64,000 nt of DNA from Niabella sp. (GTDB lineage: Bacteria > Bacteroidota > Bacteroidia > Chitinophagales > Chitinophagaceae): positions 248,001 to 312,000 of the forward strand of contig JAGIAT010000003.1 in the NCBI GenBank assembly GCA_017744715.1. The letters are read 5' to 3'. Below, piece after piece: positions 29,553 to 39,351 of this stretch. The notes under the pieces are model-generated. The model saw only the letters and a list, made by a program, of their open reading frames with translations. It made no database searches and was not told the DNA's origin. The position numbers and the translations under genes are program-made. Position 1 is the stretch's first letter. Each line of letters starts with the position of its first letter.

Positions 29553-30054
29553 ATATAAAGTGGAAGAAACGCCGCAGTCCGTTTCCTTACAACCCCATTA
29601 TCATCTGCTAAAAAGCCTGTTTTGGTTTTTTATTGCAATTGTGGGCACGGCAGGTGCCATTTTTATCTTTTACCGGCAATTGGGTGAAGGTGGCCGGGTG
29701 CTTGGTTATTCCATTGTGGCGTACCTGATCCTGCATGGTTTGTATGATTATATTTTCCGGGTGAATGTGCGTTATGTATTTGACAAAACCGGTAATGCGG
29801 TTTATAAGATCAACGCCCCATTTCCGAAAAAACGATTAATGCCACTGGACCAGCTGGTGATCTTCACCAGTACCGAACAGTGTTCCTGGCATTATGCAAT
29901 GGGAGCGAGAAAAAAGCAATTCATAAAAAGCTATGCCATCAGTGAAGCCTTTGGTTCGGGAAAGAAAAGCGAACGGCTGCTGGGCGCCTATGAGGCGGAG
30001 GTGTTGGAACCCATCCTGCGGTTGAGCGCTACATCCTCCATACGTCAGGATTAA
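29536..30054 (+). CDS. Membrane protein with PH-like tail, 172 aa
   Basis: The same plan as its upstream neighbour: two transmembrane helices (SLFWFFIAIVGTAGAIFIFY and VLGYSIVAYLILHGLYDYIF), then a beta-rich domain (YVFDKTGNAVYKINAPF, LMPLDQLVIFTST). The pair probably forms one complex. Last gene before the repeat array. Confidence 0.65.
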   Translation: MTARDKYKVEETPQSVSLQPHYHLLKSLFWFFIAIVGTAGAIFIFYRQLGEGGRVLGYSIVAYLILHGLYDYIFRVNVRYVFDKTGNAVYKINAPFPKKRLMPLDQLVIFTSTEQCSWHYAMGARKKQFIKSYAISEAFGSGKKSERLLGAYEAEVLEPILRLSATSSIRQD

Positions 30055-30238
30055 CCTTTGCGTTCCCGGAAAATTCCTTGCACCTTGTGGTAAGTATTTA
30101 ACCGCGAAGACGCGGGGGCGCAGGGATACGCTGAGAGACCATATTGAGCGTTCTATCATCTCCGCTCTCTGCGGTAAAAATAAACCGCGGAGAATGGGAG
30201 GTCGCTGAGATCCGCTTGTGGTTGCGTACCTCGCGGGG

Positions 30239-31293
30239 TCCTTGCGTACCTGGCGGTAAAATATTAAACGCTAAGGGCGCAAAGCCTTTTCGCAAGGTTC
30301 GCAAAGCGTTTGTCACAATCATTTATCCTATTCCCACAGCGCCCTTCGCGGATTCATTGCGCGCCTGGTGGTAAACTATTAAACGCTAAGAACGCAAGGG
30401 CTTTTCGCAATGCTCGCAAAGCGTTCGCGACAATCATCCATCCTATTCCCATAGCGTCCTTCGCGGATTCATTGCGCGCCTGGCGGTAAATACTAAACGC
30501 TAAGGGCGCAAAGCCTTTTCGCAAGGTTCGCAACGCGTTTGTGACAATCATCTATCCTATTCCCATAGCGTCCTTCGCGGGTTCATTGCGCGCCTGGCGG
30601 TAAAATGTTAAACACTAAGAGCGCAAAGCCTTTTCGCTAGGTTCGCAAAGGTTTGTAACAACCATTTATCCTATTCACATAGCGTCCTTCGCGGATTCAT
30701 TACGCACCTGGCGGTAAACTATTAAACGCTAAGAGCGCAAGGGCTTTTCGCAACGTTCGCAAAGCGTTTGTCACAATCATTTATCCTATTGCAATAGCGT
30801 CCTTTGCGGATTCCTTGCGCGCCTGGCGGTAAACTATTAAACGCTAAGAACGCAAGGGCTTTTCGCTAGGTTCGCAACGCGTTTGTGACAATCATCTATC
30901 CTATTCACATAGCGTCCTTCGCGGATTCCTTGCGCGCCTGGCGGTAAACTATTAAACGCTAAGGGCGCAAGGGCTTTTCGCAACGTTCGCAACGCGTTTG
31001 CGACAATCATCCATCCTATTCCCATAGCGTCCTTCGCGGATTCATTGCGCGCCTGGCGGTAAAATATTAAACGCTAAGAACGCAAAGCCTTTTCGCTAGG
31101 TTCGCAACGCGTTTGTCACAATCATTTATCCTATTCACATAGCGTCCTTCGCGGATTCATTGCGCGCCTGGCGGTAAAATATTAAACGCTAAGAACGCAA
31201 AGCCTTTTCGCTAGGTTCGCAACGCGTTTGTGACAATCATCTATCCTACTCTCATGGCGTCCCTTGCGCGTTCCTTGCGCACCTGGCGGTAAA
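30239..31293. repeat. Nine tandem 114-115 bp repeats
   Basis: The core TAAACGCTAAG (TAAACACTAAG in unit 4) recurs at 30265, 30380, 30494, 30609, 30723, 30838, 30953, 31068 and 31183. Each unit also holds CTGGCGGTAAA, CTTTTCGC, GTTCGCAA, ACAATCAT and TCCTATT, and arms like CCTTGCGC/GCGCAAGG can pair. Units differ by a few bases, some in two alternating states (AAAGCC/AAGGGC; CAACG or CAAGG/CTAGG). Open frames across it are by-products. Related units lie at 60281-60660. Confidence 0.95.
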
Positions 31294-31450
31294 AAACATA
31301 CACCACAATGAACCGCAGGAGCCGATCCTCCTCCTTCCTTTAGCGATTCCTCCTGCGCCTCATGTTCTCAGCGGTTAATCACTACAGAGATTCTTCACAA
31401 AAAACGAAATAAATCCCTCATTTTTGCTGCCTCAACCAATTCCATTTATA

Positions 31451-32656
31451 ATGAAAACAAATGCGTTAAAAGACAACCGGCGTTCTTTTTTAAAAGGAAG
31501 CCTCGCCCTGGGAGGTATCGCGTTGCTGAACCCCCAAAAGGCGCTGGCAGCCGCAACTCAAAAAGAGGAAGGTTTTAAGATCCTTGCCGGCCCCTATCTG
31601 CAGACAAATTTCGGAAACAGCATCTCCATTTTATGGATCACCAATAAGAACGCAGCGAGCTGGGTCAATTACGGAACTTCGGCAGGAACGTTGGATCAAA
31701 AAGCATTTGGCAAAAGCGAACTGGGGTTAAAACCGGCCGGAAGAATCAACTGCGTGACCCTTACCAATCTGAAACCGGGGGCCACCTATTATTATAAGAT
31801 CGCATCAAAAGAAATAAAGGACTTTCAGCCCTATAAGCTTACCTATGGAGAAGAACTGAACGGAGCGACCGAGCAGTTTGTCAATACCGATCCGGCGAAA
31901 GATTCCGTTTCCTTTGTAATGCTGAACGATATTCATGACCGGCCTCAATCCATACCACACCTGCTGAACCTGGACAAAGGCAACCAGCGGGATTTTGTTT
32001 TTTTCAACGGCGATATCTTCGACTATCAAACCGATGAACAACAGATCATCGATCACATGCTGCAGCCCTGCGATCTGTTTGCCAGAAGCCTCCCCTTTGT
32101 ATATGTACGGGGCAACCATGAAACCCGGGGAAAGTTTGCACGCGACTTCTCATCGTATTTTCATCATGTAGGACATACTGCATTTACACTGGGCCCTGTA
32201 CGCTTTGTAATCCTGGATACCGGTGAAGACAAGGAAGACACGCATCCCGTTTATGCAAACATTGTAGATTTTGATGCCTACCGCCTGGAGCAGGCTAAAT
32301 GGCTGGAGCAGGAGATCAGCAGCAAGGCCTTTAAAAATGCGCCGTTCCGCATTGTGATGATGCATATACCTCCCCGTTATTCCGGAGACGCCCATGGTGC
32401 CGTACATTGCACCCAGGTATTTGAGCCACTGCTGAACAAAGGAAAAGTAGACCTTGTACTCAGCGGGCATACCCACCGGTACAAGGTACATGGTCCCGAT
32501 AAGAGCGCCAACCATTACCCGATCATCATTGGTGGTGGCCCCAGAGAGGGCACCCGCACCATTACCCAGGTGAGCGCGTCCAGGAAAGAGCTTCGCGTCC
32601 GTATGCTGGATGATTCCGGAAAGGAGGTTGGCAGCTACCTGGTAACCCGGAAGTAA
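31451..32656 (+). CDS. Exported purple acid phosphatase-like metallophosphatase
   Basis: A twin-arginine signal (NRRSFLKGSLALGG) precedes a Fn3-like N-terminal domain (about 45-140) and a calcineurin-type core: NDIHD, FNGDIFD, RGNHETRG, MMHIPPR and SGHTHRY provide the metal ligands. Start taken at ATG 31451, which puts the RR motif at the usual distance. 401 aa is normal. It hydrolyses phosphate esters in the periplasm; the natural substrate is not evident. Likely functionally linked with the phosphoesterase at 32862 and the SusCD system beyond it. Confidence 0.85.
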   Translation: MKTNALKDNRRSFLKGSLALGGIALLNPQKALAAATQKEEGFKILAGPYLQTNFGNSISILWITNKNAASWVNYGTSAGTLDQKAFGKSELGLKPAGRINCVTLTNLKPGATYYYKIASKEIKDFQPYKLTYGEELNGATEQFVNTDPAKDSVSFVMLNDIHDRPQSIPHLLNLDKGNQRDFVFFNGDIFDYQTDEQQIIDHMLQPCDLFARSLPFVYVRGNHETRGKFARDFSSYFHHVGHTAFTLGPVRFVILDTGEDKEDTHPVYANIVDFDAYRLEQAKWLEQEISSKAFKNAPFRIVMMHIPPRYSGDAHGAVHCTQVFEPLLNKGKVDLVLSGHTHRYKVHGPDKSANHYPIIIGGGPREGTRTITQVSASRKELRVRMLDDSGKEVGSYLVTRK

Positions 32657-32722
32657 ACATGAAGGGTTGTTTTATGAAACACCCGCCCCTTCCGGTTACC
32701 GGTTATTAAAACAAGGCATAAA

Positions 32723-32788
32723 ACCATTAAGGCATTAAGATCGGTTAAGAAAACGAAATAACTTAACTACACGTAATACCTTAATGGT
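32723..32788. terminator. Long inverted repeat between convergent genes
   Basis: ACCATTAAGG and CCTTAATGGT (ten bases, perfect) are 46 bases apart, flanked by a second pair of related segments (CCGGTTACCGG near 32693 and CCGTAACCGG near 32807). It lies between convergent genes and may act as a two-way terminator. Confidence 0.5.
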
Positions 32789-32861
32789 TCTTTTGTTCGT
32801 GCAGGCCCCGTAACCGGCACTTAGCCACATTACCTGGCCATATCCGTACCGCTGCATCGCA

Positions 32862-33752
32862 TCAATAATGATGCACGATGTAGTCATTTGTAACCCTTCC
32901 ATCGGCATATAACTTCACCAGGGCGTAACCAGGCGGCGTTTCCTGGTAATAAAAAGGCGCAGCTGATTTTTCATTCCCCTTTCCCCACCAGAATCCGCTC
33001 ATAGCCCCGTTGCAAAAATAATCGACATCATTGTACCAGGCGCGGTCCAGCAGGTGTTGATGGCCGCTGAGACAGACCCGCACTTTATCCCGGTGCTGAT
33101 AAAACAACTGCTTTAGTTCCCTGTGGTCTTTATGCTGACCACCCTCCCAGGTATTGGTAACCGTAAGCACCGGAAAATGCGACATCAGCAATACGTGCAC
33201 ACCGGCCGGTGACGACTCCAGTTGCTTCTGCAGCCATTGCAGTTGCTCCTGATCCAGCGAAATACCGTCGTTATTCCCATCAAGAATGATAAACCGCCAG
33301 TTCTTTTTGTCAAAACTGTAATACCGGTGCGGCATGCCTGCCCGTTTGGCCGCATAGCCAACGCCGTACATGGCATCTTCTTTCGAAGGAGCCGCCCACC
33401 AGTTATCGTGGTTGCCCACGCAACTATATACTTCATACCCTTTAAGCGCCTCCATACATTCATCCCAGCATTTCCACTGCTCCAGCACCCGCTCGCGCGT
33501 GATATCTTTGTAATCGGCGGCATGGATGGAATCGCCGCCATTCAGGAAAAAATCAACCTTCTTTTTTTTAATCTCCTCCAGGCATTTTACAAACCGTGCC
33601 GGCACACCCTCTTCCGGCCGTATATGCACGTCTGTAATATGCGCAATGGTAAGTACCGGTTGATCCGGGCGGGTGGCAGCCGCTGCGGTTCCGGAAAATG
33701 CCGCCCCGCCTGCTGTTAAAGCAATACTTTTTAAAAAATTGCTGCGTTTCAT
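32862..33752 (-). CDS. Exported calcineurin-like phosphoesterase
   Basis: 296 aa with a signal peptide (RSNFLKSIALTAGGAAFSGT). Metal-binding motifs in order: ITDVHIRP, NGGDSIH, GNHDNWW, SHFPV and SGHQHLLD. Alanine-rich signal cleavage near AAAATRP. It is the last gene of the ECF-sigma/FecR/SusC/SusD locus, 70 bp after SusD, so it probably works on the ligand that this system imports, perhaps a phosphate ester or phosphorylated glycan or lipid. Confidence 0.85.
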   Translation of the reverse strand: MKRSNFLKSIALTAGGAAFSGTAAAATRPDQPVLTIAHITDVHIRPEEGVPARFVKCLEEIKKKKVDFFLNGGDSIHAADYKDITRERVLEQWKCWDECMEALKGYEVYSCVGNHDNWWAAPSKEDAMYGVGYAAKRAGMPHRYYSFDKKNWRFIILDGNNDGISLDQEQLQWLQKQLESSPAGVHVLLMSHFPVLTVTNTWEGGQHKDHRELKQLFYQHRDKVRVCLSGHQHLLDRAWYNDVDYFCNGAMSGFWWGKGNEKSAAPFYYQETPPGYALVKLYADGRVTNDYIVHHY

Positions 33753-33821
33753 GATGCTTCTTTAAAATGGGGAAAGCCTTTCATACTGAAAAGCTTTCCC
33801 CGGGTTTAATGATCTTTGTGA

Positions 33822-35636
33822 TTACCAGCCGGTGGGCTGTGTCAGGTTTTTATTCAATACTGTTTGTGAAACCGGAATGGGAAAGTAGTAGTACTTGGGA
33901 TCCACAAAATTGCGTGGCTGTGCCACATCTTTCGCAAACTGAATGCGCCCGGATGTTCCGTTTGACAGTGTAAAGGTTCCATCGGAAAGATAGTATTTTA
34001 CGATTTTAGCCTTTACGTCTGCCGGTAATCCTGCAATGGGGCTTTCATCATTCTTCGACTGAAGAATCGCAATATCCTCTACGCCATCACCGGTTACATC
34101 CAAACCGCCCAGCGCCGGCACATACATGCCGCTGGAATTTTGGGCCAGGAGCGCGCCTGCCTTCCAGCGATACAGGTCGTCCGCCCTAAATCCCTCACAA
34201 GCCAGTTCCACCCGGCGCTCCCGGCGTATCTCAAGAATGACGCCTTTATTGGCACCGGTTACCAGCGGATTTTTATTGGCCAGGTAAGCATCCGGAGCTG
34301 CATTGGCTGCGGTCATATTCAATGCAGGCATACCTACCCTGCTACGGATCTTATTGATGGTAGCATCAATATCGCCCTGGGTAATGGTGCCCAGTTCTGC
34401 CTTGGCCTCTGCATTGGTCAATAATACTTCCGCATATCTGAAGATCGGCAGATCCGTATAGTTCAGCTCCCAGCCGCCACGCAGGGCCGGGTCGCGGGGA
34501 TAAAACTTCACCTGCAGGTACCCTCCGAAATTAGGACGGGTAAGATAAGGATTGCCATTGGGATCATTTTTAAAACCCGGAGGCATAATGGTTTCTGCCA
34601 AACGCGGATCCCGGTTGGCAAACATTTGTATAAAGGTTTTGGTACTGTATCCGTTCTGAGATGTAAAAGGCGTGCCGTCACTCATCAGGAATTCATCCGC
34701 CAGGCTCGAGCTTAGTGCCCACTGCCAGTCTAATACTACATGCGTATTATTGGCAACACCCAGTTCCTTGTTGTTCTTTTGAAGAAAGATGACCTCCTTA
34801 TTTGCAGACAGATCGTTGCTTGAAAACAACGCCCGGTAGCCGGCGGCGCCGCTTCCGGTAATATCAAAACCGCCGTTATCCATGATGGCCTGAGATGCCG
34901 ATACGGCACGCTGTAAAAAGACCTGTGCCGATGATTGCAGGTTCAACTCACTGTGATATTTGCGGTACGTACCTTCATGCAGGGCCACACGGGCCAGCAA
35001 TGTAAGTGCCGCCCATGGCGTTACGTAGGTATTCCTGGGTGTGGCGCTGGCCGGGTAGGTGCTTTTAATATTTGCTGCTGCAAATTCCAGGTCGGCCATG
35101 ATCGAATCCACTACCACGGTGCGGGGATCTTTAGCCTTTGTAAGCATGGCCTCATCTTTATTTCCGAGGGTATGCCCGTACCAGGGCACATCTCCGTAGC
35201 GTTTTACCAGGTTGTAGTAAAAATTCGCCCGGAAAAAGCGCGCCACACCAATGTAATGATTGATGGCCGCTGCATCACCCGTGGTTTTACCCACATTATC
35301 CAACATATAATTAATATTCCTCAGCACATTCCAGGTATCCCTGCTCCATCCGCCCACCGTTCCGGGTGTAATCCCGCCGCGAATGAGGTTATCGATTTCA
35401 CTGCTGCCCGTATAAATGGCAATGTTATCCGAATATTTATCAGCAGCATATACGTCGGCCCAAACAGCGCGAAGCTGGCTGCTGTACATTCCGTTCGTAT
35501 AGGTTTCGAGGTCGGCCGGTGTATTAAAGAAATCGTCGTTGGTGATCGCCGACGGTGGTGTGCGTTGTAAAAATTCTTTTTTACACGAAACACCCAGTAC
35601 AGCCGTTGCTAAAAGTATATATGAAATCCGTTTCAT
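33822..35636 (-). CDS. SusD/RagB family lipoprotein
   Basis: The surface lipoprotein that lids the SusC channel and binds ligand. Lipobox LLATAVLGVSC with Cys18; N-terminal SusD-like domain and TPR-type helices, then the RagB core with the usual FRYAEVLLTNAEAKAELG, EIRRERRVELACEGFRADDL and RWKAG, and the C-terminal YFPIPVSQTVLNKNLTQ. 604 aa is normal. It is 18 bp downstream of its SusC partner. Confidence 0.95.
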   Translation of the reverse strand: MKRISYILLATAVLGVSCKKEFLQRTPPSAITNDDFFNTPADLETYTNGMYSSQLRAVWADVYAADKYSDNIAIYTGSSEIDNLIRGGITPGTVGGWSRDTWNVLRNINYMLDNVGKTTGDAAAINHYIGVARFFRANFYYNLVKRYGDVPWYGHTLGNKDEAMLTKAKDPRTVVVDSIMADLEFAAANIKSTYPASATPRNTYVTPWAALTLLARVALHEGTYRKYHSELNLQSSAQVFLQRAVSASQAIMDNGGFDITGSGAAGYRALFSSNDLSANKEVIFLQKNNKELGVANNTHVVLDWQWALSSSLADEFLMSDGTPFTSQNGYSTKTFIQMFANRDPRLAETIMPPGFKNDPNGNPYLTRPNFGGYLQVKFYPRDPALRGGWELNYTDLPIFRYAEVLLTNAEAKAELGTITQGDIDATINKIRSRVGMPALNMTAANAAPDAYLANKNPLVTGANKGVILEIRRERRVELACEGFRADDLYRWKAGALLAQNSSGMYVPALGGLDVTGDGVEDIAILQSKNDESPIAGLPADVKAKIVKYYLSDGTFTLSNGTSGRIQFAKDVAQPRNFVDPKYYYFPIPVSQTVLNKNLTQPTGW

Positions 35637-35654
35637 TTTTATGGGTTTTGTGTA

Positions 35655-38600
35655 TTAAAAATTCAGGTTTAAACCAAAGGAATACGTGCGCTGGAAAGGA
35701 TAGGCCGCCTGCGGACGGTTACCATCGCCCAGCGATTCGGGATCCAGCTTCACCTTTAAGTGTGATATTTCAAAAATATTTTCTGCGCTAAAGTAAAAGC
35801 GTACTTTACTCAGCTGCAAACGCTGCAATACCGATTGGGGTAAGGTATAGCCTACGGTAAGATTCTTCACCCGCATGTAGGCCCCGTTTTGCATATATTT
35901 TTTATTGGGAATGGCCAGCGGCGACATCGCATCTTCAGCCGTGTATGCCCGCACTGCCGGGAAATACGCATTGGGATTATCCGGCGTCCAGTGATCCAGG
36001 TTCAACGTAGTAACGTTGGTCCAGGGTTGGGTATAAATCCCCCAGAAATAAATATTGGAGTTGCCGGGGTACCAGTCCCGTTTGCCGATACCCTGCATGA
36101 AAATCCGCAGATCCACCCCTTTCCATCCGGCAGACAGATCAATGCCATAAGGATACCTGGCGCTTTTGTTACCAACGATATGCATATCACCGGGATTGTT
36201 CACGGTGCGGTCTCCCAGGTCAATGGTTCCGTTATTGTTCCGGTCTGCAAATTTCAAATCACCCGGATAGAAGTTATAGCCCTGGTCATCTTCACCAACA
36301 GCGCGCTGATTGGGTGAGTTGGCTACATCCTGGGCATCCTTGAAATAACCCAGTACATCCAGTCCCCAGATCTCCCCGATCTCCATTCCCTCATAATAGT
36401 TGATTGAGTTGGTATTATTATTAAACGAGTTGCCCAAAAACTTAGTAGGATTATCAAAGCGGGTAATCCAGGAACGGCTGTCGGCCAGGGTAAACGTAAG
36501 ATTATACCAGAAAGGTGATCCGGCAAGCTGACCGTTATCCCGCCAGTTCAGCCGTAACTCCCAGCCCTTGGTTTTAAGATCCCCGTTGTTTTCAGTAGGT
36601 GCAATTGCACCAAAAACAGCCGGCAGTTCCCGGCCCGGTATCAACATGTTCTTTGTATAACGGGTATATTTATCAAAATTCACACTCAGCCGGTTGTGGA
36701 GCAACGACAGGTCTACGCCAAGGTTTACCGTGTTGATACTTTCCCAGCTGAAGTTATCGGATACCGGTTTCGGGCTGCTTACCGTAGTGGGTTTGGTTGA
36801 GCCCAATATAATGTTCCCGGTTCCCTTAGGTAATATCGGGAGGTACGGATAGGCATCAAAATACACGTAAGCCGGATTGTATACGAACAACTGGTTCCCG
36901 AGACTTCCATAAGAACCCCTCAGCTTAAACATATCCAGTGAAAGCGCATGTTTTATGTTGGCAAAGAACGCTTCATCAGACACCAGCCAGCCAGCAGAAG
37001 CCGATGGAAAGAAGCCCCATCTTTTTCCGGAAGGAAACCGGGAAGAGCCATCATAACGGCCATTCAGTTCCAGCAGGTATTTCTGTTTATAATTATATCC
37101 CAACCGGTAAAAGACACCCTGTACGGCCCAGTCCTTAATGGTTTCGGTTTCCGTCATCGTGCCGGTGCTCAGATCAATGGAGGGCAGGGAGGTAGAAATG
37201 ATCCCATTTCTCCGGGCGTTAAAATAAGTATTGTTATAGTATTCACTATTGAAGCCCACAAGGCCCTGCAGGAAATGATCGCCAACATTCTTATGAAAGT
37301 CGGTATACAGGTTGTAAACGTTATAACCCGTAGTTGTATTTTCGTTTTGCGCCCAGGTATTGGAGAACGTGTATTGCACGGCTGCGTTCGGCCCTGTTTT
37401 ATACGGAACTGGGATATCATATGAACGCACGAGACTGGAACCACGCCGGAAGGTAGCTTCTGCATTAAAATCCCATACATCCTTTATCAGCGCCGCCTTG
37501 GCCGCAAAGGTGGTAATATACTCGTTCAGCTTGTCTCTCCGTCTGCCACCGGTTTGCAGGGCACCCAGTACGGGGGCTCCCGCGCGGGTCCAGCTTCCAT
37601 CCGGGTTCTTTGGAACATCCAGCGAATTGGTACGGTTTACGTTCCAGAAGAAATCGCCATCCAGAAAAACGGGTGCCTCATAATCCGTACTCGTAAGCTG
37701 TGTATTGTTTGAGAATTTCAGCCACCTGGTTACATCAAATTCCACTTTGCCTCTTGTGTTATACCGTTTGTATACATCATTGCCATATTTCAGCAACCCA
37801 TCCTGCTGGTAGTAATCGCCGGAAAAATAGTAACTTAATTTTTCCGCCCGTTTTGAAATGCTCACATTGGCGTTATAGGTAGGTGCCGTTTTGTTGTACG
37901 CCTCCCTGATCCAGTCCGTAGCACCGGTATATACCCAGCTGTTGCCATCATCGCTAAGGGTTACCGGTGGCAGTGAAGGATCTTCCGAACGCTTTTTTGC
38001 GTAGGCCCGGGCCGATTCCGGATAAAGGTTGTACAGGGGCTTACCGGCTTCGGTTTTTACATCCATAACTTTGTAGGGATCGGTTACCAGCTCCGGCATT
38101 TTCCCAATCGTACGATAGCCCACCATTGCATTTAACGATACATTCAGTTTATTCCCTTTTGCTTTTTTTGTAGTGATGAGCACCACACCAAAGGAAGCGC
38201 GTGCACCATAAATGGCCGCTGCTGCCGCATCTTTTAATACCGAAACGGTTTCCACATCATTGGGATTGATACGGGCTACTTCATCCATCGAATAAGGAAT
38301 ATTATCTACAATGATCAGCGGATCGCCGCCGTTTACACTGGTAAAACCCCGGATATTAAAGTTGGGGTTGGTGGTAGCACGCCCGTTAGACGTTGTAATA
38401 TTCAGGTTGGGGATCAATCCCTGCAAGCCCGCTCCCAGGTTGGCGATGGGCCGGCTTTCCAGTTGCTTTGAGGTGATCATATCTACGGCACCGGTGAGGT
38501 TTACTTTCTTTTGCACACCAAAACCAACCACAACGATCTCATCCAGGTTCTTATCACCGGGCACCAGCTGGATATTGCCCAGGTCACCGGTATTCACTTT

Positions 38601-39176
38601 TATTTCCTGGGGAATATATCCCACATAGGAGATCTCCAGCACACTGTTTTCCGGCGCCTCAATTGAAAAACGGCCGTCTTCTGCGGTAACCACGCCAACG
38701 GTGGTACCTTTTACACGAACGCTTACACCCGCAAGCGGCTTTCCGCCCTCTCCCGTTACCTGGCCGGTAACCCGCTGGTCTCCGGCCAGCATCCGAACCG
38801 GCTCACTGGCATCCCGTTTCTTTATAATCACTACCCGGTCCCTGATCTGGTAGGTAACCGGCTGATCTTTACAAACCGCATCCATGGCCTCTTTCAGCGA
38901 AACATTGGAAACGTTAACCGTTACCGGTTTGGCAGTCCGTAAATGCGATTTTACATAAAAGAAATTATACCCGGTTTGGGTACGGATATCTTCCATTACT
39001 TTTTCAAAGGAGGCATTTCTTTCCGAAAGGCTCAGCCGCTGGGCATAGCCACCGGCACTTACCTGCAAAAAGCAAAACAGCAGCAGGCAGGAAAATACCT
39101 TTCTCATCAATAAAACACGGCTTCCGTACCGGGTACCGGAACCTGCCGCTTCGTTATCAAAACACATACGATTCAT
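35655..39176 (-). CDS. SusC/RagA TonB-dependent transporter with STN domain
   Basis: The 1173-aa outer-membrane transporter. After the signal (KVFSCLLLFCFLQVSAGGYA), a secretin/TonB short N-terminal domain (about 47-115, NASFEKVMEDIRTQTGYNFF) signals to the FecR anti-sigma factor. A carboxypeptidase-like domain (about 135-215) and plug (VVVGFGVQKKVNLTGAV, AAAAAIYGARASFGVV) follow, then the barrel ending RTYSFGLNLNF. The long polar pre-sequence before MRKVFS (start at 39107) may or may not be translated. Regulated by the sigma/FecR pair just upstream. Confidence 0.95.
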   Translation of the reverse strand: MNRMCFDNEAAGSGTRYGSRVLLMRKVFSCLLLFCFLQVSAGGYAQRLSLSERNASFEKVMEDIRTQTGYNFFYVKSHLRTAKPVTVNVSNVSLKEAMDAVCKDQPVTYQIRDRVVIIKKRDASEPVRMLAGDQRVTGQVTGEGGKPLAGVSVRVKGTTVGVVTAEDGRFSIEAPENSVLEISYVGYIPQEIKVNTGDLGNIQLVPGDKNLDEIVVVGFGVQKKVNLTGAVDMITSKQLESRPIANLGAGLQGLIPNLNITTSNGRATTNPNFNIRGFTSVNGGDPLIIVDNIPYSMDEVARINPNDVETVSVLKDAAAAAIYGARASFGVVLITTKKAKGNKLNVSLNAMVGYRTIGKMPELVTDPYKVMDVKTEAGKPLYNLYPESARAYAKKRSEDPSLPPVTLSDDGNSWVYTGATDWIREAYNKTAPTYNANVSISKRAEKLSYYFSGDYYQQDGLLKYGNDVYKRYNTRGKVEFDVTRWLKFSNNTQLTSTDYEAPVFLDGDFFWNVNRTNSLDVPKNPDGSWTRAGAPVLGALQTGGRRRDKLNEYITTFAAKAALIKDVWDFNAEATFRRGSSLVRSYDIPVPYKTGPNAAVQYTFSNTWAQNENTTTGYNVYNLYTDFHKNVGDHFLQGLVGFNSEYYNNTYFNARRNGIISTSLPSIDLSTGTMTETETIKDWAVQGVFYRLGYNYKQKYLLELNGRYDGSSRFPSGKRWGFFPSASAGWLVSDEAFFANIKHALSLDMFKLRGSYGSLGNQLFVYNPAYVYFDAYPYLPILPKGTGNIILGSTKPTTVSSPKPVSDNFSWESINTVNLGVDLSLLHNRLSVNFDKYTRYTKNMLIPGRELPAVFGAIAPTENNGDLKTKGWELRLNWRDNGQLAGSPFWYNLTFTLADSRSWITRFDNPTKFLGNSFNNNTNSINYYEGMEIGEIWGLDVLGYFKDAQDVANSPNQRAVGEDDQGYNFYPGDLKFADRNNNGTIDLGDRTVNNPGDMHIVGNKSARYPYGIDLSAGWKGVDLRIFMQGIGKRDWYPGNSNIYFWGIYTQPWTNVTTLNLDHWTPDNPNAYFPAVRAYTAEDAMSPLAIPNKKYMQNGAYMRVKNLTVGYTLPQSVLQRLQLSKVRFYFSAENIFEISHLKVKLDPESLGDGNRPQAAYPFQRTYSFGLNLNF

Positions 39177-39351
39177 TTTAGAACATTAAATAATTGTAGT
39201 AGTGATGCGCCGCGTTGATATCCGCTACGCTGTTTCTGGCATTGAAAAAATCGCAAACAATCCCTCTGCCGCTGGTTAAGTGCAATACCTGTCCATACGC
39301 CTGGTTTAATAATTATGAAATAAATGTCAATTTTGAAGCCTTAGCAGCGCA

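Noticed and set aside
30144-31025. Open frames of 60-76 codons on both strands across the 115-bp repeats
   Set aside because: They repeat the same peptide because the DNA repeats; no start signals, and the period is not a multiple of three throughout.
30239-31293. CRISPR array or integron attC array
   Set aside because: There are no unique spacers or gene cassettes; the complete 115-bp unit repeats, and no cas or integron integrase gene is near.
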